Assembly: GCF_003148775.1 (NCBI RefSeq)
Contig: NZ_QGGW01000005.1
Span: 211,385-275,384 of the forward strand
Direction of reading: 5' to 3'
DNA length: 64,000 bases
Origin: Roseicyclus mahoneyensis
Lineage (GTDB): Bacteria; Pseudomonadota; Alphaproteobacteria; Rhodobacterales; Rhodobacteraceae
Of this stretch, positions 27,321 to 37,260 are shown one piece after another. The translations under genes and the position numbers were made by a program. Under the pieces are notes generated by a model. It had not been told where the DNA came from. It saw only the letters and a program-made list of their open reading frames with translations, and did not search any database. Each line of letters opens with the position of its first letter. The stretch's first letter is position 1.

Positions 27321-27354
27321 CCCCCGCCGATGCCCAAGCCCGGCGGGGGTTTTT
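27321..27354 (+). terminator. rho-independent terminator downstream of ccrM
   Basis: A perfect 9-bp stem CCCCCGCCG/CGGCGGGGG followed by five T. It lies 52 bp after the ccrM stop and just before repeat copy 3. Confidence 0.88.
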
Positions 27355-27363
27355 CGTATCGGC

Positions 27364-27454
27364 GGGTTTCGTCGCGCCTTGCGCGCCGACCCGTGCGAGG
27401 GGGCTGTCTGCCCCCTCGCGCTCCCCCGAGGATATTTGTGAAACAGAGAAGAAG
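27364..27454. repeat. intergenic structured repeat, copy 3
   Basis: Between convergent ccrM and sua5. It has the GGTTTCGTCGCGCCTTGCGCGCCGAC-type dyad, hairpin GAGGGGGC-TGTCT-GCCCCCTC, then CTCCCCCGAGGATATTT followed by GTGAAACAGAGAAGAAG. The parts and order are the same as copy 1. Confidence 0.8.
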
Positions 27455-27459
27455 CGGGA

Positions 27460-28416
<957 letters not shown>

Positions 28417-28546
28417 CGGTCTGACGTGACGTTGCGGTTGATCGGGGCGGGGGCAGGCCCCTAGCGTGGGGCAACAGGGCCGAGGGGGTAGCGCGGTTTG
28501 CGTCCCCGTGCAATGACAGGCCCCAACCGACAGGATGACGCGCCCC

Positions 28547-30238
28547 ATGCCCTATCGTGCCCCCATCGCCGAGTTCGAATTCCTGCTGACCCATGTCGCA
28601 GGTTTTGACCGGGTCTCCGCGCAAGACCGCTACGCCGAGGCGACGCCGGACACCGTGCGCGCGCTGCTGACCGAGGCGGGTCGCATCTGCGAGGAGGTTC
28701 TGGCGCCGCTCAACAAGGTTGGCGACCGAAATCCGACACGGCTGGAGAATGGCGTGGTGCGCACGCCGCCCGGCTATGCGGAGGGCTATCGTGCCATGGT
28801 CGAGGCCGGGATGACGGCGATCTCGGCCCATCCCGATCATGGCGGGCTGGGTCTGCCGATCACGGTCACGGCTTGCGTCAACGACATGGCGGGGGCGGCC
28901 TGTCTTGCGCTGCAGATGAACCCGCTGATGACCCAAGGCCAGATCGAGGCGCTGGAACACCATGCGAGCGAGGCGATCAAGGCGTTGTATCTGCCGCGGC
29001 TGACCAGTGGCGACTGGTCGAGCACGATGAACCTGACGGAGCCGCAGGCGGGCTCGGACGTGGGCGCGCTGACGACGAAGGCCGAGCCTTCTGGCGACGG
29101 CACCTACCGCATCACCGGGCAGAAGATCTACATCTCCTGGGGTGACAATGATTTCACCGGGAATGTCGTGCATCTGGTGCTGGCGCGGCTGGAGGGGGCG
29201 CCCAAGGGGACCAAGGGCATATCGCTGTTCCTTGTCCCCAAGCTGATCCCCGATGCGCAAGGCAATCCCGGCGTGGCCAACAGCTTGAAGGTCGTGAGTC
29301 TGGAGCACAAGCTGGGCCTGCATGGCTCGCCCACCTGTGTGATGCAGTATGATGGCGCGACCGGCTGGCTGGTGGGTGAGGAAAACCGGGGCATGGCCGC
29401 GATGTTCACCATGATGAACAACGCGCGGCTGGGCGTGGCGCTGCATGGCGTGTCGATCGCGGACGCCGCGACGCAGGCGGCTGTGGCCTATGCGGCGGGC
29501 CGCAAGCAGGGGCAGCCGCTGATCGCGGGCGGCACCGGAACGATCCTCGATCATGCCGATGTGCGGCGGATGCTGATGGAGATGAAGGCCGAGACCTTTG
29601 CCGCCCGCGCGCTGGCCCTCGATCTGGCCGTGTCCATCGACCTTGGCCATGCCGGGGATGCGGCGGAGGCGGCCCGTGCCGCTATCCTGACCCCCATCGC
29701 CAAGGCTTACGGCACGGAGATGGGTCTCAAGGTCGCCAATATCGGCATTCAGGTTCATGGCGGGATGGGGTTCATCGAGGACACCGGCGTGGCGCAATTC
29801 GCCCGCGACGTGCGGGTGGCCGCGATCTATGAAGGCACCAACGGCATTCAGGCGATGGACCTTGTGGGCCGCAAGATGGCCGATGGCGGGGCCGCGATCC
29901 ATGCGCTGGTCGATGCGGTGGAGGCCGAGGCGCAGGCACTTGCCATGGGTGCGCCGGTTGCGGCCATGGCGGACAGTCTGCGGGCTGCGACCGACGCCAT
30001 TGTGGCGATGGATCTGAACGACCGTTTCGGCGGCGCGGTGCCCTATCTGATGGGATTCGCGCGCGTGCTGGGTGCGCTCTACCACCTGCGTGCGGCGGCG
30101 GCGGGCGATGGCGCGCGGGCCGCTCTGGCGCGGTTCTACATCGACCGCTTGCTGCCAGAGGCGCAGGGGTTTTTCACGCAGGCGCGGCTTGGGGCGGCGG
30201 GGCTCTATGACCTTAGCCCCGACGATCTGGCGGCATGA
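28547..30238 (+). CDS. acyl-CoA dehydrogenase, DmdC-like
   Basis: A 563-residue FAD acyl-CoA dehydrogenase of the long form. MNLTEPQAGSDVG is the flavin/substrate motif, HGGMGFIEDTGVAQFARD and AIYEGTNGIQAMDL the C-terminal catalytic region. Length and motifs fit the DmdC group (methylmercaptopropionyl-CoA dehydrogenase), common in Roseobacters, but dmdA, dmdB and dmdD are not here, so a general acyl-CoA substrate is equally possible. The start is ATG at 28547 (MPYRAPIAEFEFLL); an in-frame ATG 12 bases earlier is possible. The stop overlaps the next gene by 4 nt. Confidence 0.85.
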   Translation: MPYRAPIAEFEFLLTHVAGFDRVSAQDRYAEATPDTVRALLTEAGRICEEVLAPLNKVGDRNPTRLENGVVRTPPGYAEGYRAMVEAGMTAISAHPDHGGLGLPITVTACVNDMAGAACLALQMNPLMTQGQIEALEHHASEAIKALYLPRLTSGDWSSTMNLTEPQAGSDVGALTTKAEPSGDGTYRITGQKIYISWGDNDFTGNVVHLVLARLEGAPKGTKGISLFLVPKLIPDAQGNPGVANSLKVVSLEHKLGLHGSPTCVMQYDGATGWLVGEENRGMAAMFTMMNNARLGVALHGVSIADAATQAAVAYAAGRKQGQPLIAGGTGTILDHADVRRMLMEMKAETFAARALALDLAVSIDLGHAGDAAEAARAAILTPIAKAYGTEMGLKVANIGIQVHGGMGFIEDTGVAQFARDVRVAAIYEGTNGIQAMDLVGRKMADGGAAIHALVDAVEAEAQALAMGAPVAAMADSLRAATDAIVAMDLNDRFGGAVPYLMGFARVLGALYHLRAAAAGDGARAALARFYIDRLLPEAQGFFTQARLGAAGLYDLSPDDLAA

Positions 30239-31260
30239 TCCAGACCCCGCTTGAGGTCGCCCCCGCACCGGGCGAGGCCACCGAGGTCGCTGACGGCGTG
30301 CTGTGGCTGCGCATCCCGCTGCCCATGGTGCTGGACCATGTCAATGTCTATGCGCTGCGCGACGCGGATGGCTGGACGCTGGTCGATACCGGGCTTGATA
30401 CCAAGAAGACCCGTGCGATCTGGGAGGCGGCGCTGGCCGGACCGCTCAAGGGTCTGCCGGTGCGGCGCCTGATCGTGACGCATCACCATCCCGACCATGT
30501 GGGCCTTGCCGGCTGGTTTCAGGCGCAGGGCGTCGAGTTGTGGATCACGCGCACCGCCTGGCTGATGGCGCGGATGCTGACGCTGGACGAGCAGCCCCTG
30601 CCGACCGAGGAAACGCTGGCGTTCTGGCGCAGCGCCGGCATGGAGGCCGAGGTGTTCGAGGCGCGGCGGTCTGAGCGCCCGTTCAATTTCGCCGATATCG
30701 TGCATCCGATGCCTTTGGGGTTTTCGCGGCTTTTGGATGGCGGAACTTTCCAGATGGGGGGGCGCGTCTGGGACATCCGCTTTGGTCAGGGGCATGCGCC
30801 CGATCACGCAACATTCTGGAGCCGCGAGGATGATGTGGTGATCGGCGGCGACCAGTTGCTGTCGACGATCTCGCCCAATCTGGGTGTCTATGCGACCGAG
30901 CCCGGGGCCGATCCTGTGGGGGAGTGGTTCGCCGCCTGCGACGCGTTGCAACCCCATGCGCGCGATGCACATCTTGTGCTGCCCGGTCACAAGCTGCCCT
31001 TTACCGGCCTGCCGGATCGGCTGCGGCAGATGATCGGCAACCATCACGGGGCGCTCGAGAGGCTGCGCGCGCATCTGGCCTTGGGCCCGAAGACCGCGGC
31101 CGAGTGTTTCCCGCCGCTGTTCAAGCGCCAGATCGACAGCGGCACCTATGGCCTTGCGCTGGTGGAGGCGGTGGCGCATCTGAACCACCTGCATGCCATC
31201 GGTGCCGTGATCCGCGACCGGCGGGCGGATGGGGCGTGGCTCTATCGTCTCAGCCCTTAG
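30235..31260 (+). CDS. MBL-fold metallo-hydrolase
   Basis: A 341-residue metallo-beta-lactamase-fold hydrolase. THHHPDHVGLAGW is the HxHxDH dinuclear zinc motif, GQGHAPDHATF the next His, and IGGDQLL supplies the Asp. It overlaps the acyl-CoA dehydrogenase stop by 4 nt, so the pair is co-translated. It may be a thioesterase-like or glyoxalase-II-like hydrolase serving the acyl-CoA pathway; this is inference. The C-terminal helical segment is typical of this subgroup. Confidence 0.88.
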   Translation: MIQTPLEVAPAPGEATEVADGVLWLRIPLPMVLDHVNVYALRDADGWTLVDTGLDTKKTRAIWEAALAGPLKGLPVRRLIVTHHHPDHVGLAGWFQAQGVELWITRTAWLMARMLTLDEQPLPTEETLAFWRSAGMEAEVFEARRSERPFNFADIVHPMPLGFSRLLDGGTFQMGGRVWDIRFGQGHAPDHATFWSREDDVVIGGDQLLSTISPNLGVYATEPGADPVGEWFAACDALQPHARDAHLVLPGHKLPFTGLPDRLRQMIGNHHGALERLRAHLALGPKTAAECFPPLFKRQIDSGTYGLALVEAVAHLNHLHAIGAVIRDRRADGAWLYRLSP

Positions 31261-31365
31261 ACCCTGCGGCGCGATGCCCCTGCGCCCTGAGGGCTGACAG
31301 GATGCACGGAATGCGGTATTGCCCGATCAAGCGCGAACAAGACACCCCGGACCGGAGGGAACGAC

Positions 31366-31506
31366 ATGGCCGAAAACAAGCACAAGCAAGGCGAGATGGA
31401 CATCACCGAGCAGGAAAAGACCTTTGCCGGGTTCATGCGCATGAGCGTGAATGTCGGGATCGTCTGCATCGTCATCGTCGTGTTTCTGGCCATCTTCGCA
31501 AGATGA
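31366..31506 (+). CDS. aa3-type cytochrome c oxidase subunit IV
   Basis: A 46-residue protein. The N-terminus is charged (MAENKHKQGEMDITEQEKTF) and the C-terminus is one transmembrane helix ending FLAIFAR. This matches the tiny subunit IV of Rhodobacter/Paracoccus aa3 oxidase. GGAGGGA precedes ATG 31366. The stop overlaps the ATG of the next gene (ATGA at 31503-31506), so the downstream lipoprotein is translationally coupled. The main oxidase genes are not in the window. Confidence 0.88.
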   Translation: MAENKHKQGEMDITEQEKTFAGFMRMSVNVGIVCIVIVVFLAIFAR

Positions 31507-32153
31507 AGCGATTGCTTCGGGTCTGTGTCGCGCTGGTGCTGGCCGGCGCGATGTCAGCGTGCGCCGCAGACAGTGTCTGGGCGCCGGAGGAGGCGGTGCA
31601 ACGGGCGGCCTACCGGCCGAGCGGCACACCGACCGTGACGCTGATGACCATGGTGTCCAACACCAACGGGTCGGGTGGCCATTCGGCGCTGATCATCGAT
31701 GGCGCGCAGCGGCTGGTCTTTGATCCGGCGGGCAGTTGGCACCATCCGCTGGTGCCCGAGCGCAACGACGTGCTTTACGGCATGGGCGAGCCCTTCATGG
31801 GGTTCTACCTCGATTACCATGCGCGCGAGACCTACCATATCGTGATGCAGGAGATCGACGTGACACCCGAAACGGCAGCGGCACTGTCTGCGGCGGTGCA
31901 GAGCTACGGGGCGGTGCCGCAGGCGCAATGCTCCTTGTCGATCAGCCGCGTGCTGAGCCAGACGCCCGGGTTCGAATCCATTGGGACAAACTGGTTTCCC
32001 ATGCGCACCATGCAACGGTTCGGCGCGCTTCCCGGGGTGCGCGAGCGGCAGATCTTCGATGATGATTCGGACGACAATCTAGAGCTGCTTCAGGCGCAGG
32101 CGCGCGCGGCACGGACTCAGGCCTTTGCGGCGGAGATGGCTGCAGAAAACTGA
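31503..32153 (+). CDS. putative lipoprotein with a permuted NlpC/P60-like Cys-His arrangement
   Basis: A 216-residue exported protein with a signal peptide and a probable lipobox Cys20 (AMSAC). The body has GGHSALIIDG (His60) and later AQCSLSISRVL (Cys143). A His in a GH(S/T)A(L)I strand followed by a Cys at the start of a helix is the order seen in permuted NlpC/P60 (YiiX/LRAT-like) enzymes, so a cysteine hydrolase is possible. The start overlaps the oxidase subunit IV stop. The family is not firmly recognised. Confidence 0.75.
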   Translation: MKRLLRVCVALVLAGAMSACAADSVWAPEEAVQRAAYRPSGTPTVTLMTMVSNTNGSGGHSALIIDGAQRLVFDPAGSWHHPLVPERNDVLYGMGEPFMGFYLDYHARETYHIVMQEIDVTPETAAALSAAVQSYGAVPQAQCSLSISRVLSQTPGFESIGTNWFPMRTMQRFGALPGVRERQIFDDDSDDNLELLQAQARAARTQAFAAEMAAEN

Positions 32154-32201
32154 GCGGCACGGCAGCGCGTGAGACCTGCGATGCTGCCGTTATGCAAAGC
32201 A

Positions 32202-32230
32202 AAACCCCCGGGCCATGGGCGCGGGGGTTT
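32202..32230. terminator. bidirectional terminator between the lipoprotein gene and rpsU
   Basis: A perfect 9-bp stem AAACCCCCG/CGGGGGTTT with an 11-nt loop. Being A-rich before and T-rich after, it can end transcription from both convergent genes. Confidence 0.8.
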
Positions 32231-32264
32231 ATCTTTCAACGGCTCACGAACCGATCAAAGGCGT

Positions 32265-32471
32265 TCAGAGAAGCCCTTCGCGCTGCAATTTCTTGCGCGC
32301 CAGCTTGCGGGCGCGGCGGATGCCTTCCGCCTTTTCGCGCGCTTTCTTCTCCGAGGGCTTTTCGTAATGTTGCTTGAGCTTCATTTCACGGAAAACCCCT
32401 TCGCGCTGAAGTTTCTTCTTCAGGGCACGGAGCGCTTGATCGACATTGTTGTCGCGAACACTGACCTGCAT
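32265..32471 (-). CDS. rpsU: 30S ribosomal protein S21
   Basis: A 68-residue basic protein beginning [20 protein letters not shown] and ending in an Arg/Lys-rich helix. This is the bacterial S21 pattern, a small-subunit protein that helps mRNA selection at initiation. The start is ATG at 32471. A good promoter lies about 55 bp upstream and a bidirectional terminator follows the stop. Confidence 0.97.
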   Translation of the reverse strand: MQVSVRDNNVDQALRALKKKLQREGVFREMKLKQHYEKPSEKKAREKAEGIRRARKLARKKLQREGLL

Positions 32472-32524
32472 TCTGGTGTCACCACCTTCCTAAGTTAGAG
32501 TTGCGTTTGAAAGCAGGAAGTGGC

Positions 32525-32553
32525 CGTATAGCAAAGGCCCCCTATCTTGTCTA
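32525..32553 (-). promoter_or_regulatory. promoter of rpsU
   Basis: Read on the minus strand: TAGACA (32553-32548), 17 bp, TATACG (32530-32525). The -35 matches 5 of 6 consensus positions and the -10 matches 4 of 6. The start codon at 32471 leaves a leader of about 45 nt. Confidence 0.7.
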
Positions 32554-32588
32554 CTGTCTGAGGAAACCGGAAACCATGGGGGTCCGCG

Positions 32589-33299
32589 ATGACCGACGGT
32601 CTTGAAAACGCCACCGAAACCGCTGCCGATCCCAAGGCCCGCCTGATCGCGGCTGCCTTGATGCATGTGCCCTTCGACGGCTGGTCCGAGACCAGTTTCC
32701 GGGCGGCGAGCGTGGATGCCGGGCTGACCGCCGCCGAGGCGCGTGCGCTGTTCCCGCGCGGTGCGGTCGATCTGGCGCTGGCCTTTCACGCGCAGGGCGA
32801 TGCGGCCATGGTCGCGGCACTGAAGGCGTCCGACCTGTCGGCGATGCGCTACAGCGACCGGGTGGGCCATGCGATCCGCACCCGGTTGGAGCTTGTCACC
32901 CATGACAAGGAGGCGGTGCGGCGCGGCCTGACGCTGTTCGCGCTGCCGATCCATGCGGCGGATGGCGCGCGCGCGCTGTGGCAGACGGCGGACGCGATCT
33001 GGACAGCGCTGGGCGATACGTCGGACGATCTGAACTGGTATACCAAGCGCGCGACGCTGTCGGGGGTCTATTCCTCGACCGTGCTCTACTGGTTGGGCGA
33101 CCAGTCGATGGACCATGCCGCGACATGGGCCTTTCTGGAGCGGCGGATCGACGATGTGATGCGGATCGAGCGGGCAAAAAAGGCAATGCGCGAGAACCGG
33201 CTGCTCAAGCCGCTGATGGCGGGCCCCGAATGGCTGGCGAGCAAGATCAAGGCACCCGGCGCCGCACCCGCCAATCTTCCGGGCCGCTGGCGTCTTTGA
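32589..33299 (+). CDS. COQ9 family protein
   Basis: A 236-residue alpha-helical protein of the COQ9 family (TetR-like fold) that binds lipid and aids ubiquinone synthesis with COQ7-type enzymes. Typical features are the N-terminal helix-turn-helix-like part (GWSETSFRAASVDAGLT) and the central DLNWYTKRATLSGVYSSTVLYWL motif followed by FLERRIDDVM. The start is ATG at 32589. It is divergent from rpsU and followed by a quinone oxidoreductase-like gene. Confidence 0.92.
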   Translation: MTDGLENATETAADPKARLIAAALMHVPFDGWSETSFRAASVDAGLTAAEARALFPRGAVDLALAFHAQGDAAMVAALKASDLSAMRYSDRVGHAIRTRLELVTHDKEAVRRGLTLFALPIHAADGARALWQTADAIWTALGDTSDDLNWYTKRATLSGVYSSTVLYWLGDQSMDHAATWAFLERRIDDVMRIERAKKAMRENRLLKPLMAGPEWLASKIKAPGAAPANLPGRWRL

Positions 33300-33376
33300 G
33301 GCGCGGCATCGCCGCCCTTGCCCCCCGGTCACCGGTCCGTCAAGCCTTGGGCGAGACTGACCAGACGGAGGCCCCC

Positions 33377-34357
33377 ATGTCCGAGACCATGCGCGCGATC
33401 GAGATCACGAAACCCGGCGGCCCCGAGGTCCTGAAGCCGACGACGCGGCCCCTGCCCGTGCCCGGCTCGGGCCAAATCCTGATCGCGGTCGATCATGCTG
33501 GTGTGAACCGCCCCGATGCCTTGCAGCGCGCGGGCAGCTATGCGCCGCCGCCGGGCGCGTCCGACCTGCCGGGGCTGGAGGCGGCGGGGGTGGTCGCAGC
33601 CGTGGGCCCCGACGTGACGCGCTGGAACGTCGGCGACGCGGTCTGCGCGCTGTTGCCGGGGGGCGGCTACGCCCAATACGCGCTGACCCATCAGGACCAT
33701 GCGCTGCCGGTGCCCGCCGGCCTGTCGATGGCGCAGGCTGCCGCGCTGTGCGAGACCTTCTTCACCGTTTGGTCCAACGTCTTTGTTCGCGGGCGTCTGA
33801 AGGCGGGCGAGAGGTTTTTGGTCCATGGCGGATCGTCGGGCATCGGGACGACGGCGATCCAGCTGGCGCATGCGATGGGCGCGCGCGTTTTCACCACCGC
33901 CGGATCGGCCGAAAAATGCGCGGCCTGCGAGGCCTTGGGGGCCGAGCGCGCAATCAACTACCGCGAGGCCGATTTCGGCGAGGTGATCGCGGCCGAAGGT
34001 GGTGCCGATCTGATCCTCGACATGGTGGGCGGGTCCTACCTGCCGCGCAACGTCAAGGCTTTGGCCGATGACGGGCGGCTGGTGCAGATCGCCTTTCTGG
34101 AGGGGCCGAAGGTTGAGTTGAACTTTGCGCAAGTGATGATGCGCCGGCTGACGATCACGGGCTCTACCCTGCGGCCCCAGTCCGATGCGGCCAAGGCGGT
34201 CATCGCCGCCGATCTCGCGACGCATGTCTGGCCCCTGATCGCGGCGGGCCGCATCGCGCCGGTAATGGATCAGGTCTTTGCGCTGGAGGATGCGGCAGCC
34301 GCCCATGCGCGGTTGGAAAGCAGCGCGCATATAGGGAAGATCGTGCTAAAGCTGTGA
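33377..34357 (+). CDS. NAD(P)H quinone oxidoreductase, zinc-free MDR family
   Basis: A 326-residue medium-chain dehydrogenase/reductase of the quinone oxidoreductase type. DHAGVNRPDALQRAGSY opens the GroES-like domain, LPGLEAAGVV follows, and HGGSSGIGTTAIQLA is the nucleotide-binding site. It lacks the Cys cluster of structural-zinc alcohol dehydrogenases. The start is ATG at 33377 after CGGAGG. It is close behind the COQ9 gene in the same direction. Confidence 0.9.
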   Translation: MSETMRAIEITKPGGPEVLKPTTRPLPVPGSGQILIAVDHAGVNRPDALQRAGSYAPPPGASDLPGLEAAGVVAAVGPDVTRWNVGDAVCALLPGGGYAQYALTHQDHALPVPAGLSMAQAAALCETFFTVWSNVFVRGRLKAGERFLVHGGSSGIGTTAIQLAHAMGARVFTTAGSAEKCAACEALGAERAINYREADFGEVIAAEGGADLILDMVGGSYLPRNVKALADDGRLVQIAFLEGPKVELNFAQVMMRRLTITGSTLRPQSDAAKAVIAADLATHVWPLIAAGRIAPVMDQVFALEDAAAAHARLESSAHIGKIVLKL

Positions 34358-34365
34358 GGGAGACG

Positions 34366-34408
34366 GGAAAACTGCGGTTTTCCTGCGCGTTTTGCCGCAG
34401 AAAAACGC
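34366..34408. terminator. convergent hairpin region
   Basis: Two small hairpins, GGAAAAC-TGCG-GTTTTCC and GCGTTTT-gccgcaga-AAAACGC, fill the gap between the quinone oxidoreductase gene and the convergent phosphatidyltransferase-like gene. They probably end transcription in both directions. Confidence 0.5.
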
Positions 34409-35020
34409 CTAGCTGTCGCTGAACGCCTGCCACCCCGCCGCAAAGCGCGTGATGCCTGTGACCGTCGCGGCAGCGGCGAAGACCAGCGCCAAGATCGGGA
34501 ACCACGCCGGAAACAGGCAGAAGGCGGCGAAGACCGCGATGGTCTCGGCCCCTTCGGTCAGACCGCCGAGGTAGTATATGCCCTTGCTGGGATAGGCCGC
34601 TGCCGTCATGCCGCGCCGGGCCGCCACGCTGGCGAAGGCCAGAAAGGACGTGCCCGAGATGACGAAACTTGCGATCAGCACCGCGCCCGGAAGCGCGTTG
34701 GCGCCGGGATCAGACAGCACGAAGCCCAGCGGAAAGGCTGCGTAGAAGACGAAGTCGAGCGCGATGTCGAGAAAGGCCCCCCGGTCGGTCGGTCCGGTCA
34801 CGCGCGCAACCGCGCCGTCCAGTCCATCTGCCAGCCGGTTCAATGCCAGCCCCGCCAGCGCGAGCCAGTAGAACCCCGCCGCCGCCGCCGCCGCCGCCGC
34901 CAGACCGATCAGACAGCCCGTGAGGGTTATCTGGTCGGCCCTTACGCCGCGCGCGGCCAGCCACTGGCCCGGGGGCGTCATCAGGTGGCGTTGCAGGGGC
35001 AGAAGCGCGGCATCGATCAT
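34409..35020 (-). CDS. CDP-alcohol phosphatidyltransferase family protein
   Basis: A 203-residue membrane enzyme with the family motif DGLDGAVARVTGPTDRGAFLDIALD (D-G-x2-A-R-x8-G-x3-D-x3-D), which binds CDP-alcohol and metal. About six hydrophobic helices are visible, one a long Ala run (GCC repeat in the DNA). It should join a CDP-activated lipid or alcohol to an acceptor alcohol in the inner membrane. The exact product (phosphatidylglycerol phosphate or other) is unclear. Confidence 0.85.
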   Translation of the reverse strand: MIDAALLPLQRHLMTPPGQWLAARGVRADQITLTGCLIGLAAAAAAAAGFYWLALAGLALNRLADGLDGAVARVTGPTDRGAFLDIALDFVFYAAFPLGFVLSDPGANALPGAVLIASFVISGTSFLAFASVAARRGMTAAAYPSKGIYYLGGLTEGAETIAVFAAFCLFPAWFPILALVFAAAATVTGITRFAAGWQAFSDS

Positions 35021-35077
35021 GTGCCAGCATTGGCCGTGTCGCGCGGGCCGGTCAATTGGCGCGGGGTCACATGCGCG

Positions 35078-35782
35078 TCACCGATCAACCGCATCGACAA
35101 GCGCGGGCAGGGCGCCCAGATCGGGCAATTCGTGGAACCGCGCGTGGCCTTCGGGCGCGTCAGCCTGTTCATGCTCCCAAGTCAGCGCATGCGGGACAAA
35201 CACGCCCCATGCCCCGGCCTCGAGCGCGGGACGGACATCCGATTTCATCGAATTGCCGACCATCATCGCCCGGCTCGGTCCGTCCCCATGCCGGGCAAAG
35301 GCCGCCTCATAGGTGGCCCGCGATTTGTCGGACACGATTTCGACGGCCTGAAACAGATGCGACAGACCCGATTCGGCCAGTTTGCGTTCTTGATCGAACA
35401 AGTCGCCCTTGGTGATCAGCACCAGAGTGAAGTCCGCCGCAAGATGCTCCACCACCTCGCGGGCATGGGGCAACAACTCGACCGGATGGCGCAGCTGTTC
35501 CTGTCCGGCTGCCAGAATTTGCGCGATGACCGACGCCGGAACGCGGGCCTGTGTCACGCTGATGGCCGCCTCCAGCATCGAAAGGGTCGCCCCCTTGATG
35601 CCAAACCCGTACAGCCCGAGATTGCGCCGCTTTGCCGCCATCAAATGCCGCTGCAACACCGCCCGGTCCTCGTGCTCGGCCAGGAGCGAGAAATAGATAT
35701 CCTGCGACACGCGGTAGAAGGACTCGTTTTGCCACAGCGTGTCGTCGGCATCGAAGCCGATGGTGGTCAGCGCGCCGGTCAT
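35078..35782 (-). CDS. HAD family hydrolase
   Basis: A 234-residue haloacid-dehalogenase-fold phosphatase. Motif I is GFDADDTLW (nucleophile Asp plus acid Asp), motif [10 protein letters not shown], motif [14 protein letters not shown], and motif [14 protein letters not shown]. The start is ATG at 35782; a longer open frame upstream lacks support. It is divergent from clpS. Substrate is unknown; small phosphate metabolites are likely. Confidence 0.88.
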   Translation of the reverse strand: MTGALTTIGFDADDTLWQNESFYRVSQDIYFSLLAEHEDRAVLQRHLMAAKRRNLGLYGFGIKGATLSMLEAAISVTQARVPASVIAQILAAGQEQLRHPVELLPHAREVVEHLAADFTLVLITKGDLFDQERKLAESGLSHLFQAVEIVSDKSRATYEAAFARHGDGPSRAMMVGNSMKSDVRPALEAGAWGVFVPHALTWEHEQADAPEGHARFHELPDLGALPALVDAVDR

Positions 35783-35874
35783 TGCCTTACCCCTCTTTTC
35801 TGCAAGCCCCGGTGTCTTATATAGTGGCCTCACGCAAGGGACAGCCGGCAGACCTGGAGCCGAGTGGAGACGCG

Positions 35875-36219
35875 ATGCAGATCGACGCCTGGCAGATGAT
35901 GGCGGACAAGCCGAAGACCGACGGCGAGGCCGACCTCATCACCAAGACAAAACCGAAGACGCAGCGCCCGCCGATGTACAAGGTGCTGCTTCTGAACGAT
36001 GATTACACGCCGATGGAATTCGTCGTGCACGTTCTGGAGCGGTTCTTCGGCGTGTCCCATTCGCAGGCCGTGGAAATCATGCTGACCGTCCACAAGAAAG
36101 GCGTTGCCGTGGTCGGCGTCTTTTCCTACGAGATCGCGGAAACCAAGGTGGCGCAGGTGATGGATTTCGCCCGGCGCAACCAGCACCCGCTTCAATGCAC
36201 GATGGAGAAAGAGGACTGA
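35875..36219 (+). CDS. clpS: ATP-dependent Clp protease adaptor ClpS
   Basis: A 114-residue N-end rule adaptor that brings substrates to ClpA. The core [27 protein letters not shown]...[23 protein letters not shown] is highly conserved, including the Asn-Asp-Asp that contacts the N-terminal residue. The start is ATG at 35875 with GTGGAG upstream; a slightly later in-frame ATG is possible. No clpA lies next to it; a methyltransferase gene follows. Confidence 0.95.
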   Translation: MQIDAWQMMADKPKTDGEADLITKTKPKTQRPPMYKVLLLNDDYTPMEFVVHVLERFFGVSHSQAVEIMLTVHKKGVAVVGVFSYEIAETKVAQVMDFARRNQHPLQCTMEKED

Positions 36220-36237
36220 CCGGTCCTCAAGGCCCCC

Positions 36238-37230
36238 ATGACCCCTGACAGATGGACCCTTGCACTGGAGGCGGGCGAGCTTTCCCTGCCGCCCGGCCCG
36301 GTATTGGCGCTGCGCGCGCAAGGCGATGGCGATTACGCCGCCTTGGGCGAGGTAACCTGCGTGCAGGGATTCGCGCCCGATCATGACCGGCTGGCCGCGC
36401 GCGGGCTGCGTGTTTCACCAGAGATCCCCGAGGATCAGGTGTTTGCCACCGCGCTGGTGCAGATCGTCAAGGCGCGCGCGGGCACCATGGCCAGCATCGC
36501 CGAGGCCTTGATGGTTCTGCGCCCGGGTGGCCTCTTGCTGGTCGATGGTCAGAAGGAAGAGGGGATCGAGGCGATTCTCAAGCTGCTGCGCGGCGTTTTC
36601 CCCATCGACGGCGTGATGTCCAAGGCGCATGGCAAGCTGATCTGGCTGACAAGGCCGGAGGTTCTGCCCGAGGCGGTGATGGCTTGGATTCCGGAACCTA
36701 TCGAGACCGAGGAAGGCTATGTGACCGTGCCGGGCGGGTTTTCCGCCGATGGGCCGGACCGGGGTTCGGAACTGCTGGTGGCCCTCGTGCCTCAGCTGAC
36801 CGGCCGGGTGGCCGATCTGGGCGCGGGCTGGGGCTATGTCGCGGGCGAGATCTTGTCGGAGCAAGACGGGATCGAAAGCCTTGATCTGATCGAGGCCGAT
36901 CACGCCATGCTGGAGGCGGCCGCCGCCAATATCGACGACCCGCGCGCGCGGTTCCATTGGGCTGATGTGACCCGCTTTGCGCCGGAGGCGAAATACGACG
37001 CCATCGTCTCAAACCCGCCGTTCCACCATGGCCGCCGCGCCGATCCTGCGCTGGGGCGTGCCTTTATCGCCGCCGCATCCCGCATGCTGGCGCCGAAGGG
37101 GCGGTTTTTCATGGTCGCAAACCGCCATTTGCCGTATGAAGATGCGCTGAAGGCCGGGTTCGGAACCGGCCGGCTTCTGGGCGAGCTTGAAGGCTACAAG
37201 ATCTACGAGGCGGCCAAGCCCAAGCGCTAG
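36238..37230 (+). CDS. class I SAM-dependent methyltransferase, RsmC-like
   Basis: A 330-residue two-domain methyltransferase. The C-terminal half has the SAM-binding DLGAGWGYVAGE and the catalytic SNPPFHHGR motif, followed by FFMVANRHLPYE. The N-terminal half is a degenerate Rossmann copy, as in RsmC (16S rRNA m2G1207). The start is ATG at 36238, 18 bp after clpS, so the two may be co-transcribed. Ribosomal guanine methylation is the likely role, but only homology to the motif order supports it. Confidence 0.85.
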   Translation: MTPDRWTLALEAGELSLPPGPVLALRAQGDGDYAALGEVTCVQGFAPDHDRLAARGLRVSPEIPEDQVFATALVQIVKARAGTMASIAEALMVLRPGGLLLVDGQKEEGIEAILKLLRGVFPIDGVMSKAHGKLIWLTRPEVLPEAVMAWIPEPIETEEGYVTVPGGFSADGPDRGSELLVALVPQLTGRVADLGAGWGYVAGEILSEQDGIESLDLIEADHAMLEAAAANIDDPRARFHWADVTRFAPEAKYDAIVSNPPFHHGRRADPALGRAFIAAASRMLAPKGRFFMVANRHLPYEDALKAGFGTGRLLGELEGYKIYEAAKPKR

Positions 37231-37260
37231 GCCCCTGCTGTCAGGGACCAGATCCAGCAC

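Noticed and set aside
34870..34905. GCC trinucleotide run
   Set aside because: It encodes an Ala-rich transmembrane helix of the phosphatidyltransferase-like protein; no other role is visible.
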